Assembly: GCA_010015655.1 (NCBI GenBank) | Contig: ML976759.1 | Coordinates: 165,087 to 229,086 of the forward strand | Source of the DNA: Bimuria novae-zelandiae CBS 107.79 | Lineage: Eukaryota; Ascomycota; Dothideomycetes; Pleosporales; Didymosphaeriaceae | Reading direction: 5' to 3' | DNA: 64,000 nt | Part shown: piece after piece, positions 45,362 to 55,347 of the stretch | How the letters are laid out: every line of letters starts with the position of its first letter | Position numbering within the stretch: position 1 is the stretch's first letter | Translations under genes and position numbers: made by a program | The notes under the pieces: model-generated | Database searches by the model: none | What the model was told of the DNA's origin: nothing | What the model saw: only the letters and a program-made list of their open reading frames with translations

Positions 45362-47332
45362 ATGCTGGGCCTGCGTCAGGCCGCGCGTGCCTGCCCGTTC
45401 TGCGAAGTGCGCTCCTTCTTGGGCCGGCCACCGCAGCTCCAGCTCCAGCAGACACGCCTCTACGCCCAGATACAGCGCGACAGAGCCGCCCGGTACGATG
45501 CTGCCGCCTCCCGCCGCTCGGGAGGCCTGTCGCGACGGAGACCTGACGCGTCCCGACCTTCGCGCATGGTTCTATCTGATACCGTCGCGCACCCGGCTCG
45601 TACCCCCTCGGATGGAAAGCCTTTCAAGAAGAAGCCGCGCGAACCCTTTTCTCACCTGAACCGGACGAAGGCGACGGGCATTATGCCGAAGAGTCAGGAT
45701 TCACGGCAAGATGGCAGGCGGGACCAGGGGAGGAGAACGTCGTCCACGCCTGAGCGGAGAGAGGGTGACAGGAGATTCGACAGGAGACGGACGACGAACT
45801 CTACTGACCCGTTCCACGCGCTGAAGATGCAAAAGACACTCCATGAGATATCCTACAAGCTGAGATCTGCCATCAAGGGCAAGATTGCACAGGTCGAATC
45901 CTTTGAAAGCCTACCGCTGATGGAAAGTGTGCAAAAGGCGCTCAAGGATGCGCTGCCAGACCTCGAATACCGGCAACCCACCCCAGCCCAAGCTGCGGCA
46001 ATACCCGCCCTCCTTGGCTTACAAAAGGTGGGACGGACGAGGAATCCGAAGCAGAAGAACGGTCCCGAGACGTTCCTCCTAGCTGCCGAGACCGGTTCTG
46101 GAAAGACGCTGGCATATCTGCTACCCACCATCGACACCATAAAGCGAGAAGAGGCTGCGGAGAAGGAAGAGGCTGAACGCAGACTGGCCGAGGAAGCCGC
46201 TGCTAAATCCGCCGACACCACCCGCAGAGGAGACGTCTTTGATGTAGCGGAGCCCGACCTCAACAAGGCAGTCGACCCTGCGCGTCCCCGCGCCGTCATT
46301 CTCGTCCCGTCTGCCGAACTCGTCGCGCAGGTCGGCGCAGTCGCAAAGGCGCTATCGCATGAGGTCAAATTCCGCGCGGCGCCCATCTCGGCAAAGAACT
46401 CCGCTACCGTCATCCGGAATCGTCTTTTCAACGAGAACGGCGTGGACCTCGTCATCAGCACGCCGCCGCTCCTCGCCAGCATCGCCGAAAGCAACCCCAA
46501 CATCCTCGCTCGCGTCACCCACCTCATTGTCGATGAAGCGGACTCTCTCTTCGACCGCTCGTTCAAGCCTAGCACGACCGAAATCCTCGAACGAGCCAGG
46601 CCGTCGCTGAAGAAGCTCATGCTCTGTTCAGCCACCATCCCCAAGTACCTCGACAAGTACCTCACCGAAAAATACCCCGATATGCAGCGCCTCGTCACGC
46701 CCAACCTCCACGCTATCCCTCGTCGCGTGCAACTCGGCGTCGTCGACGTCAACAAGGATCCTTACCGTGGCAACAAGATGCTCGCTTGCGCCGACACCAT
46801 CTGGCAGATTGGCAAGACCCAGGCAGAGTACGACCCCGCCGAAGGCAAAGAAGCCGTTCCCACCAAGCGCATCCTCGTCTTCGTGAACGAGCGCGAGGAC
46901 ACGGATAAGGTCGCGGAGTACCTCGTTAAGAAAGGCATCGACGCGCTTGCCTTCCACCGCGACACTGATCCAAACCGCCAAGCCAAGGCCCTCGCATCTT
47001 TCACCGGCACCGAGAAGGTGAAGCAACCGAAAGAAGGCGAGCCGCAGAAAGAAGCACCCAAGCCCAGCTCGAGCGGTGTCTCGCGACAACTACCCAATAC
47101 CAAAGTCATTGTCACGACGGACCTTGGGTCGCGCGGTATCGACACCGTGTCTGTCCGCCACGTCATCTTGTTCGACGTGCCGCACACGACTATCGACTTT
47201 ATCCACCGCTTGGGCCGGACGGGGCGTATGGGTAGGAGGGGGAGAGGTATCGTGCTGGTCGGTCCTGGCGACCGCGCCGATGTGGTGAGGGAAGTCAAGG
47301 AGGCGATGTTCAGAGGCGAGGCTCTGATTTAA
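45362..47332 (+). CDS. MRH4: Mitochondrial DEAD-box RNA helicase MRH4
   Basis: A single exon of 656 residues. MRH4 is an ATP-dependent RNA helicase needed for late assembly of the mitochondrial large ribosomal subunit. The N-terminus (MLGLRQAARACPFCEVRSF...) is Arg-rich and lacks acidic residues until about residue 20, consistent with mitochondrial import. Helicase motifs appear in order: Q-like region YRQPTPAQAAAIPAL, motif I AETGSGKT, motif Ia VPSAELVAQ, motif II VDEADSLFD (DEAD), motif III SATIP, motif IV ILVFVNERE, motif V TTDLGSRGID and motif VI HRLGRTGRMGRRG. A Lys/Glu-rich insertion (REEAAEKEEAERR) between I and Ia, and another near KVKQPKEGEPQKEAPKP, are family-like. The frame is open upstream to 45311 but the first ATG is at 45362. 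Confidence 0.93.
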   Translation: MLGLRQAARACPFCEVRSFLGRPPQLQLQQTRLYAQIQRDRAARYDAAASRRSGGLSRRRPDASRPSRMVLSDTVAHPARTPSDGKPFKKKPREPFSHLNRTKATGIMPKSQDSRQDGRRDQGRRTSSTPERREGDRRFDRRRTTNSTDPFHALKMQKTLHEISYKLRSAIKGKIAQVESFESLPLMESVQKALKDALPDLEYRQPTPAQAAAIPALLGLQKVGRTRNPKQKNGPETFLLAAETGSGKTLAYLLPTIDTIKREEAAEKEEAERRLAEEAAAKSADTTRRGDVFDVAEPDLNKAVDPARPRAVILVPSAELVAQVGAVAKALSHEVKFRAAPISAKNSATVIRNRLFNENGVDLVISTPPLLASIAESNPNILARVTHLIVDEADSLFDRSFKPSTTEILERARPSLKKLMLCSATIPKYLDKYLTEKYPDMQRLVTPNLHAIPRRVQLGVVDVNKDPYRGNKMLACADTIWQIGKTQAEYDPAEGKEAVPTKRILVFVNEREDTDKVAEYLVKKGIDALAFHRDTDPNRQAKALASFTGTEKVKQPKEGEPQKEAPKPSSSGVSRQLPNTKVIVTTDLGSRGIDTVSVRHVILFDVPHTTIDFIHRLGRTGRMGRRGRGIVLVGPGDRADVVREVKEAMFRGEALI

Positions 47333-48121
47333 TGCCCGCAAGAGGGGGCTTACATGTATATTCTGTATATGTTGTAATGGTAAGTGTACGATATCCGCAT
47401 CTCATTCATAGACGGGCCTATGGGGCTTCACCTAGCAGTGCAGGCGTTGGGAGGTATCTTCATCTATTATACTCTACATTTCCCGTCATCTTTGTTTATC
47501 TACATCTATATTCGTTCAGCTTTTAGGAGAGCTAGGGTGCCGTCTTCACTGGCGACGGACAGGCGTCCAGTTCATGCTAGTCAACACCCCGCCATATTAC
47601 CCACACCGCCGTGCTCTAGCAGAGCAGACAAACTCTGCGCCTGGGCTGTGGCTGCTCGTGGCACCGAGGCGGGGGACAGCAACATCAGGCTCTTGGAGTC
47701 TTCTGCACTGCCATTCTACCTTGTTGGCTAGTGTATAATTTGAGAGAGCGACATCTTTCGCATTCTCCTTATACGGGGTTCGGGACGTGCATGTTTCCAG
47801 TCGGCCCTTGGGGAATATGTTGTTGTGCTGTTGTGGGATAGAATGTGGAGTGACGATGCTGGAGACTGGATGGTGGAAGGTGGTAGTTAGGGACAGGAAG
47901 GGGAGTGCGTTAGAGGTGTGCTACGATTTCGATTTGGAGAGTTGATTAAAGGAGAGCGGTGGGGATCTATGTAATCACGTATAAGGGCAGGTTGCAAAAA
48001 GATTATGCCATAGGAGTAGAGATAGAGAAGGGTGGGTAGGTGCTTGCGCCTGTCATGTGGGGCTCGCTTCGCCCGGCGTGGGCAAATCACAGCGAGATCC
48101 ACCAATGCAAAAAATGCAAAA
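47333..48121. other. Intergenic region, MRH4 3' flank
   Basis: No gene is supported. Contains a TA/T-rich 3' UTR-like stretch (47350-47520). On the minus strand the segment just before the 5S gene end reads TTTTTGC ATTTTTTGC, a good RNA polymerase III terminator (48103-48121). Confidence 0.5.
48103..48121 (-). terminator. RNA polymerase III terminator of the 5S gene
   Basis: Immediately 3' of the 5S sequence on the minus strand there are two T runs (TTTTT and TTTTTT) separated by GCA, as expected for polymerase III termination. Confidence 0.75.
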
Positions 48122-48240
48122 ACATACAACAACGGGGATTCCCCGGTGGTCACCCACCCGAGTACTGATCCGTCGCTACGCTGCTTGTGTAAGGCTGAGC
48201 GGACGGGAAGCCCAATTTTCAGCGTGCTATGGTCGTATGT
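48122..48240 (-). rRNA. 5S ribosomal RNA
   Basis: The minus strand begins ACATACGACCATAGCACGC and ends GTTGTTGTATGT, so the termini pair as helix I. The interior contains GGGCTTCCCGTCCGCTCAGC (loop B/C region) and GGGTGGGTGACCACC (helix IV/V), which include the internal A box and C box bound by TFIIIA. Length is 119 nt, normal for fungi. The gene stands alone among protein-coding genes, as in many filamentous ascomycetes where 5S genes are dispersed rather than in the rDNA repeat. A T-run terminator follows. Confidence 0.95.
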
Positions 48241-49082
48241 GAAAGGCATACCCAGCACAAATGTATATGTAAAACAGTAATAGTACGGAAAGAGACGAGT
48301 ACAGTTCAAACCTCATCACCTTCTAGACCTCCTAGAGCTCCCGCTCACCTGCAATAGGATCCCCTCCCATCCCAACGGAGTTTCGAACTTCACGTGCACA
48401 CACTTACCGATTATGTTGGCGTGACTTCCGTGCGTTAGAGTCCTCCCAGCTTCCGTCTCCAGCCCTGGGGCCATAGGCGCTATCAGCATTCTCGTTTGCG
48501 GTCATGCTCACGACGCCACCACGAGCTTCCACGACATTCCCGCCGAGATTCATACAAGCACCATCATGATTACAGCTTGGAAGCATCAAAAAAGGAGCGT
48601 AGGGCTCCACTAGAGCACATGCAGACTGACGTTTACGAGTATTAACAAGCACGAAATAGGAGGTTTGTTGAGTCGGAGCCTTAAGTCTATGGAGCACGGA
48701 CATGGCATGAGTTGCGAGCAATTTACGTCCAACTTAAGAAGGGAGATATTTAACTTGTCATGAAGATTGAATCACGAAAGAGCGTGTATTAACATTTTAC
48801 GATACCCCACTATTGCGACTTCTCTTTTTTTTTGGTTATCACGTAGCCAGGTCGGTCTTATTTTGGAATACTATCACATTCTTGTCAAACCGCTTCGAGG
48901 AAAAAATATTGAAAATCACATACCACGTATTATACCATGTACAGACTTAGACCCCGTCAATAATGCAGTACGCTCCACTACCGCCTTCTCAGCTGCACTT
49001 CTCCAGTTGGAAAACGGAAAGCTTATAACAAGAGGAAGAAGACAAGAACCTGCTCGCCTCCTTCAACCGCATCTCAACTCTC
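48241..49082. other. Intergenic region, 5' flank of 5S
   Basis: A minus-strand frame at 48404-48721 (105 codons) begins only at TTG and its first internal ATG leaves about 99 codons without known features, so I do not call it. The T run at about 48821 and A-rich stretch near 48901 are otherwise the only marks. Confidence 0.45.
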
Positions 49083-49538
49083 TCAGAACTCCCGATCATC
49101 AGGATCCACCCTATCCTCCCCACGCCCCTCACCCCCACCCCTCTCCTTCTCCGCCGCCCTACCCTTTAGCGTCTGCTGGATCTCCCTCAACTGCCAACAC
49201 TTCCCCTTCTCCTGAAACGCCTCAGGGTGCTCCATGTAAAGCGCCTCCCGCCAGATATCTTCCGCTGCCGGTTGGCTATTGCGCAAACCTTGGGCTTCTT
49301 GCTGCAGAGCGGCCTTTGCGGGATTACGTTCGTTAGCGATACATACCTGACAGATGAACGCTGGTGCAGTGCCCTTTTCTGCACAGTTAGAGCCACACGG
49401 CTCGATGTTTTCGGTCGAGACGATGTGGCCGCATGGACGGAGCTCGTGGTAGTGGTTGGGAGTTTTGGGGCTGCAGGGAAGGTAGATGTATGCTAGAGTG
49501 CTGAAGGATGGCTTGATGGCTCGTTGATTGTAAGCCAT
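49083..49538 (-). CDS. Small Cys-rich protein, possible zinc-binding
   Basis: One exon of 151 residues starting at a proper ATG (49538). The first 75 residues contain RPCGHIVSTENIEPCGSNC and, after a short gap, FICQVCIANE, an arrangement of Cys and His (C-G-H ... C-x3-C ... C-x2-C) that looks like a degenerate RING or other small zinc fold. The second half is Glu/Gln/Arg-rich and helical (AAEDIWREALYMEHPEAF), ending in a Gly/Glu/Asp-rich tail. No signal peptide. I do not recognise a named family; such small proteins recur as lineage-specific genes in Dothideomycetes. It lies upstream of another small gene with a CGH-type Cys motif (50525). Confidence 0.5.
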   Translation of the reverse strand: MAYNQRAIKPSFSTLAYIYLPCSPKTPNHYHELRPCGHIVSTENIEPCGSNCAEKGTAPAFICQVCIANERNPAKAALQQEAQGLRNSQPAAEDIWREALYMEHPEAFQEKGKCWQLREIQQTLKGRAAEKERGGGEGRGEDRVDPDDREF

Positions 49539-50524
49539 GGTGATTTTAGGTGTAGGTTATTGGAAAATAGAAAGGCTGGAAAGTTGTTGGTTGGGTTTGG
49601 GTTGTACTTTCGCCCTTTTGGGTTGGGTTTGAAGTTTAGAGCGTTCTGTGAGAAGGTGTATTAATTCGAGCCAGAGCATTGTGAGTGTGAATGCTATGGT
49701 GGGGTTCACAATTTTCATGCTTTTTATCTGACCGCGGAACTTGGTGACAATTGTGTATGTGGCATTGTTTGCCTATGATGTAGGTTGAGGGAGCTAGAGA
49801 TTGGATAGTAGTAGTTCATTCGGCTCAAAGTTTGGATTGGTATTTGGCCGGTTATTTCGAGCTTGTTAATACAGATAGAGAACATTCAGCTTTTGAAGGA
49901 TGATGTCTACGTCATGTTCAGAGAAATTATATGCTTCAAGACGTCTCGTTGGGCTTGATATGTACAACCATGGCTATATAAAATAATTATTTCAAAAAAC
50001 CTATCCTATGTGTAGAGAGTTTCAGATTCAATGAATAACCGTGGACGAAGGCAAATGCAGTGGAAGTAGGATTTGCTAGATCGTTATAGTAACTCCATAG
50101 AGCAAGGTTAATGTTCTCCGTAGCTGGCACAACAACCGTCTTCTATATATTGTTGAACTCCAGAGTTTTATGTTAGGGTCACGCTTTGCTCAAGTGCAGG
50201 GAGAGTACTTGATGCCTCATGGCCAGATCATGAATAGCAGCTTCCGCTTTCACTTCATCCCCTTAAAGGCACGTAAGTTGCACCACATTCTCATGTGCAA
50301 TATGAAAATGCTCTAGCATTGAACCTCGTGAAAGAAAAACAATGTTCATCGTCAATTTACACAGTGCCTCAACGCACTCCTTACCTCCGGTATTTAAACC
50401 CTGCTTTGGGCATTACTTCCTGTTCCAACACCACTACACACCATTTCAAATTATCTCAACCTCTCTCCCCTCCGAACAGTTTTACGAAACAAAACCAATC
50501 GAAACCGTTCCAACAACAACGAAA
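49539..50524. other. Intergenic region, moderately AT-rich
   Basis: T/A-rich upstream sequence shared by the gene at 49538 (minus) and the gene at 50525 (plus). C/A-rich leader-like sequence occupies 50400-50524. No further gene. Confidence 0.5.
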
Positions 50525-51433
50525 ATGGATAAGTACATCAGCAACGCACAGCTGTATCACCTTATCGACACCGAAGGCGAGTATTGGCATGACGCTCAAT
50601 ACGATGTAAACAACCAGCTGATCTAGACGTTTCTCCCAGACTACGACCCAAACTGGCCTACCAACACGGTCGCGGGCTGGAATTCATACTCGGAAGACAA
50701 CTACCCTGAGTTTTACTATGAGTCTGGTGATGATTCTGATGATGACTCTGATGATGAGTCCAATCCGACGCCTATTGCCCAGCCAGCCTCAGCTCCCGCT
50801 CCGCAGCCCCCTCAGGCTCCCAACCCGACGCCCATGGAAGCCGCCATCATGCCGGTCTTGCAGGAGTTCGTGCAGACTATACAATCCATGCCGAACCCAG
50901 TAGCTGATTTCCACGCCAACCTCCACGAGAACATGGCAGCTTTGGATAACGCCTTGGGAGCTGCCTTCAACGCGTTGCAAGCAGCTGGGATCCCTACGGG
51001 GCTTATGCCCTCTGTGGGAATCCCAATCGGAAATGGCATCTCGGTTGGTTTTCAGATCATGCAATTGCCCTCCGCGCCCCATGGTGATCATCCGCAGGTG
51101 GCTGGAGAGGCTTGGGCGAGCGACTTCGTCGCTTCGTCGCCGATGGTTGATCATTCTGAGATCCCCGCGGACGACATGCGCTGCCCTGGATGTTGGCTCG
51201 ACTTCGGCGAGACGGATGAGTTCAATGAGCTGTACGAGCCGCCCGAGCTTCCGCAGGACCCGCAAGAGGCGGAGGCCATCATCGCGGCCCAGTCGCTCCC
51301 GTTCGACGCTCGTTGCCCCAATAACAATTCCGTTCGGCTGCTATGTGGTCACCTTTGGGCCCACGACTGCCTCATCGACACTCTGTGCAGAAGCACTCTC
51401 TGCCTAATCTGTCGGCGCGAGCTGCGGAATTAG
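50525..51433 (+). pseudogene. RING-type zinc finger protein interrupted by one in-frame TAG
   Basis: From the ATG at 50525 one frame runs to the stop at 51431-51433 (303 codons) with a single TAG at 50624-50626 (codon 34). Both sides read as protein in the same frame: YHLIDTEGEYWHDAQYDV before and FLPDYDPNWPTN after. The middle is acidic (SGDDSDDDSDDES) then Pro/Ala-rich. The C-terminus has MRCPGCWLDFGE, DARCPNNN, LLCGHLWAHDC and CRSTLCLICRREL, the Cys/His pattern of a RING-like domain, so a ubiquitin ligase role is possible. A 199-residue form could start at the ATG at 50834 and keep the RING. A 21-bp GTAAAC...CTAG segment that would remove the TAG in frame is too short for a known fungal intron. 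Nonsense mutation, readthrough or sequencing error remain open. Confidence 0.6.
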
Positions 51434-52244
51434 CTCTAGTGTGCGGAGGAGCTACTAGGAGATACATCGGATTGAAGGCGAGAGTCACGGACATTCGTTG
51501 AAGTCTTCTCGCATCTGCATTCGCTCGGTCTTCTAGTATCCACACGTGTTCCGTCTTATAGTTTCTGAATTCGTCAAGTTTTGTAGCATCTACATTCGTC
51601 AGGTTTATAGCATCGACAGAGGGCATTCTGACTATTCTGGTCAGAACGCTCCTCACCTATCAAGGAAAGTTTTTTCCGACCCACGGATATGGACATTCGG
51701 GAGCGCCGGAGTAGTGTAGTATTTCAGAACTGAAGATTTTCTTAGAACTTAGTCCCATGAATGTGAACGCGCGTGAAGCTAGCATAGTTGTTATCGATGA
51801 CCGTCAATTGCGGCGCCTATTGTATGAGTTAGTCTCGCCTTTATCTCATAGCAGACAGCCTTTTAGCCAAATCGAGTTCCACGTTTCATTAAGCTCAGAT
51901 CTTCAGAGACCATCCCACAGCATTACAACTAATCAGCCGAGACTTGCACGCTCTTACTCAAACACTCGCAGTACCATGACTTGCGCTCCCTATCAGTGAG
52001 AACTTCCAGTCCATACAATCCATCCAATGTCCAAACTCCGCAATATGAAAAGCAATGGTCACACAAACGCCGTCCCAACCGTACCCCCAGATGCAATGTC
52101 GTAAACCCACCCAGAAGGTCCAAATTGGTATCATCCCAAACTCCCCCTCAGCGCAAAGATTCATGCAATCTCAATTCCAACTCTTATTCCCATACCGCGC
52201 TCTTCCTCTGTCTCTCTTTCCATCTCAAATCTTCCCCACCCTCA
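51434..52244. other. Intergenic region
   Basis: Repeated short motifs of TTCGTCAAG and GCATCTACATTCG type around 51530-51620 suggest a small degenerate repeat. ORFs in both directions have no conserved feature. Confidence 0.4.
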
Positions 52245-52574
52245 CTAATACCCCCAAACCCACCACCTAACCTCCCTCCCATACGCCCTCACAAGATACC
52301 AAAACTCATCCTCCCTCCTCTTCCTGTACAACTCCAGTCTCCGTCTCCGTTCCGCCGGTCCCAGCGCGTACCACTCAGGTCCTTTATAGCACGTTGTGAA
52401 GCGCGCGCCGAGCCACTGGTCTTTGACGCGCCAGAGGTAGTCGTCGGTGCCAATGTCGATGGGTGGTGAGGGCGGCGTAGGGTGGATGGTTGTGTAGAGT
52501 ATGAGCGTGAGGAGGGAGGGGAGTGTGGGCGCGTAGATGGCTTGATTGCGCTGCATGGTAGGTTTATGCTCCAT
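52245..52574 (-). CDS. Small predicted protein, unrecognised
   Basis: The open frame reaches upstream to a TTG; the first ATG at 52574 gives 109 residues. The C-terminal 65 residues look like real protein: DDYLWRVKDQWLGARF, CYKGPEWYALGPAERRRR and REDEFWYLVRAYGREVRWW, rich in Trp, Tyr and Arg with helix-like periodicity. A central hydrophobic stretch (LPSLLTLILYTTI) could be a short membrane or buried helix. I do not recognise a family. The 5' end may be incomplete if there is an upstream exon. Confidence 0.4.
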   Translation of the reverse strand: MEHKPTMQRNQAIYAPTLPSLLTLILYTTIHPTPPSPPIDIGTDDYLWRVKDQWLGARFTTCYKGPEWYALGPAERRRRLELYRKRREDEFWYLVRAYGREVRWWVWGY

Positions 52575-53448
52575 AGTAGGAGACCCTTGAGCTGGGTGGT
52601 GAGCTTCTGACAATATGAGCTTTTGTTGGGCGCTGGTGGTGTCCCCAATAGTGTAGGTGTTGTGGATGACAAGAGGGCGCGCAGGCAGCAGTCGTGTTCC
52701 CTGAATACTCTCGATGCGTGAGCAGTCCAGCCTCGTTGCAGACTCGCGAAACCCGACAGTCAGGCTACATTTAACTGTCCTCCATATAATTCGTTTTTCA
52801 CGTGGAGGTTGCTAGATCACGGATCGGTATTCGATCCCGGTGTCGCGTGGGGTCTTTCCATGAATGGACGACGGGAATATAGGAAAGCGCGGACAATCCG
52901 TAAGCTTATTGCTCGCGTGAGGGTTCCGAGTGAACGTGAGCACGCGACACTGACGCGCACACCCTCCTCTAGGCTGCACCCACCAGGCGTATAACTAATA
53001 CCGGTTTGTTGGGATTACATGTGCTGATATTGGGAATGCGGGATTGGTCGGTTGGGAGTGATGGGCACGCGACATTCGCAGTGTGAGGCGGACGTGGCGA
53101 CAGGGCTAGCGTGGGTGGAGCCACTGGTTGGTGGTCGTTGCGCCACGTGCGTGGGGGTGAGAATGCTAAGACCTCGAGAGTGTGGGGAGCCTTGGGACGA
53201 TCGGTGGATGCGAACTTTGAATGTGACCTTTACAGCAGGCAGTATGCTTGACTGGTGACGAGAATGAGTATCACGGTACATTTGATCAAGGCAAGAAATA
53301 TGTTTTCATCAGCTTCGACGCGACAAGAGAGGTCGTGGAGCAAATAAAACGTCGCAGTCTGCATAAGCCTACAGAGGCCTCATAAGCACCGCATTAGCCC
53401 TCCTAAAATTCGCTCACGCAGGTACCACCCCATTCCACATCCATCTAG
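52575..53448. other. Intergenic region
   Basis: Normal composition, no conserved gene. A B-box-like TTCGATCCC occurs at 52830-52840 but no tRNA fold can be built around it. Confidence 0.45.
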
Positions 53449-54468
53449 TCAACAGAAGCGTAATCCCTCGTGCGGGATATCCGTGATTGCGTCCCCAACG
53501 TCTAAAGCCGCGACCTCACCCCCCACGCTAAGTTCGTCCACGTTGAGCTGGGTGTTCAGGTCGTCCCCAGGCTGCACCTCGCTTAGGTGTGGCGTCCCAA
53601 CGCGATCCTCGAACAGGCACTTGAGGTCTTGCTCTTGCACGAATGCGCAGTGTTTACGTTTTGGTCCAAGGGTCAATGGGCTGACTGCTGGCAAAAAGGC
53701 CGCTCTTGCCGCGGCGTTTTCGTAATGAGAGACAGAGCGGCTGCGGGACGTGCGGTCGCGGAGGTGCTGTAGTTTGGTTTTGGTGCTGCGACGGCGGCGG
53801 TCGTGGGAGGAGGAGCTTGGTTCGGAGGGTACCTTCTTTATACAGCGGGGAACTGATGGGTGGCTCTTGTGCAATACCTTGAGGTTGGAGTTGCTCGACG
53901 GGAGCGGGTCTGTTGTGCTTGCCTCACACGCGTGTGAAAGGTATGGATCCTCCATGAATGCAGGCTCCGACCATCCAGAGACTAGTACATTGGCGAGTGG
54001 CGAAGAAAGAACGTCGAACTCATAGTCGGAATCCTCTCCGTGGCTAGGATGGATTGGATACTCTAGTCCAGTGTCCTCGATATTATAGTCGGAAAAGTCA
54101 GGCCCCGAGTCATCGGTGTCCTGCTCACGTTCTTCGTATTTGAGTTCAGATGTCTCGGAGCAATTGCAGCGCGACCAAGTTGCGATGTCACTAGATAATG
54201 CTGTATTCAACAGCTCTTGGGATGGGAAAGGTCCAAGTTGTCCATAGCTGCAGAGCTTTTGCTCCTTTTGAGGGGAGTTTTGACCCTGTTGATTTTTCAG
54301 CGTACAACTCCAAAGGGGAGGCGCGATCGGCTTACTCCGTCCATAGAAACGCGGTCTAGCATTTCGGTAGTAGCCATAAAATCCATATCCTAGATGTCAG
54401 AGTGGTTTGGAGGTAAACAACGGCCGGTCGCGACCATTTTGCTGTTCATATATCCATCTTCCACACAT
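53449..54468 (-). CDS. Predicted acidic/Ser-rich nuclear-type protein, 5' end uncertain
   Basis: The main exon is open from 54389 to the stop at 53449 (313 codons). It has no usable ATG near its start and begins after a good acceptor (branch CTGAC, ATCTAG at 54390-54395). A short first exon from the ATG at 54468 to 54435 fits the phase but needs a weak GTCGCG donor, so the start is tentative. The protein has a Gly/Tyr/Arg start, an acidic middle (EREQDTDDSGPDFSDYNIED), a Ser-rich basic stretch (SSSSHDRRRRSTKTK) that may act as a nuclear localisation signal, and an acidic C-terminus. No domain recognised. Confidence 0.5.
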
Positions 54469-55347
54469 GATGATCACTACTGCCAACAAAAGTGCTTGCT
54501 TTGGAGGTTTGGCGGGAGGCTTCGGCCGCGAGAATGGTTTGCGGCTGGCAATTCGATGTTATCGTGACCTCAAAAACTTGGTTGGCTAGTCAGAATGATT
54601 GTTTGCCGTGGCTAGCGAGCAATCGTGTGGAACGTGTGGGCGGTAGCACGTCCATCTGACCAACTCGCCGGACGTCGAACGTGAAATACCAATATGAAAT
54701 ATGAAAAATGGGTGCAGTTTACGGCGGTGAAATTGAGGTCGACAACAGAAATCCGAGCTGAGAGAATCGAAAAAGGGAATAAGAGGGAGGGATTAGCAAT
54801 GAAGGAAGGAGCGAGATCCTATCTGAAACCGAATATTGCAAATAACGGGTCTGTCGTCTTCTGTTTGCAACCTGATCGTACTACATATTCGTCTAGCTAG
54901 AGCTCACAACAGGATCTAAAGTTTTCTATTAGTGTCACCACTGACGAAGCATGGAATCAATTGTTTGGTGGCCATGTGTCCGGAACCGTCGACTAATATT
55001 GCAAGGTGTGCCTGCGGCATCGTCAATCACCCGGTCCGTGATCTTGTTCTGCTGGCTTTGAAGACCTCAAATTGCGATTTGGTTCGATTAGGAACAATTC
55101 TCGGGATGCACACGTCCATGAATGGTGTTGTCGCGATGAAAATGTGGCAGGAACAGAGGGGTTGCAGGTGGGAGTTATGGTCCAATGGGAACACAGTGGA
55201 GATCGCGTCATGCGCCAAGCCCAATCACTTCACTAGCTTTGGGGTTCGAGTCTACGTTGTAAAGGCAATGACTCCCCGCAAAATGATTCATCGTCTTCCC
55301 AGCGAAGCATATTGTTTCGACCTGCCTCATACTTGATATCGCAAACC
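54469..55347. other. MET2 upstream region
   Basis: No gene is supported. A 134-codon frame ending at 55336 starts only at GTG and overlaps the probable MET2 promoter. A tRNA D-arm-like sequence on the minus strand near 54660 lacks the rest of a tRNA. Confidence 0.45.

Noticed and set aside
48404..48721. 105-codon minus frame upstream of the 5S gene
   Set aside because: No ATG at its start and no family features.
52805..52855. B-box-like GGTATTCGATCCC
   Set aside because: No A box at the right distance and no cloverleaf.
54600..54690. D-arm-like GAGTTGGTCAGATGG on the minus strand
   Set aside because: The remainder does not give an anticodon or T-arm.
54932..55336. 134-codon frame upstream of MET2
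   Set aside because: Starts at GTG, overlaps the expected promoter, no motif, no splice link to MET2.
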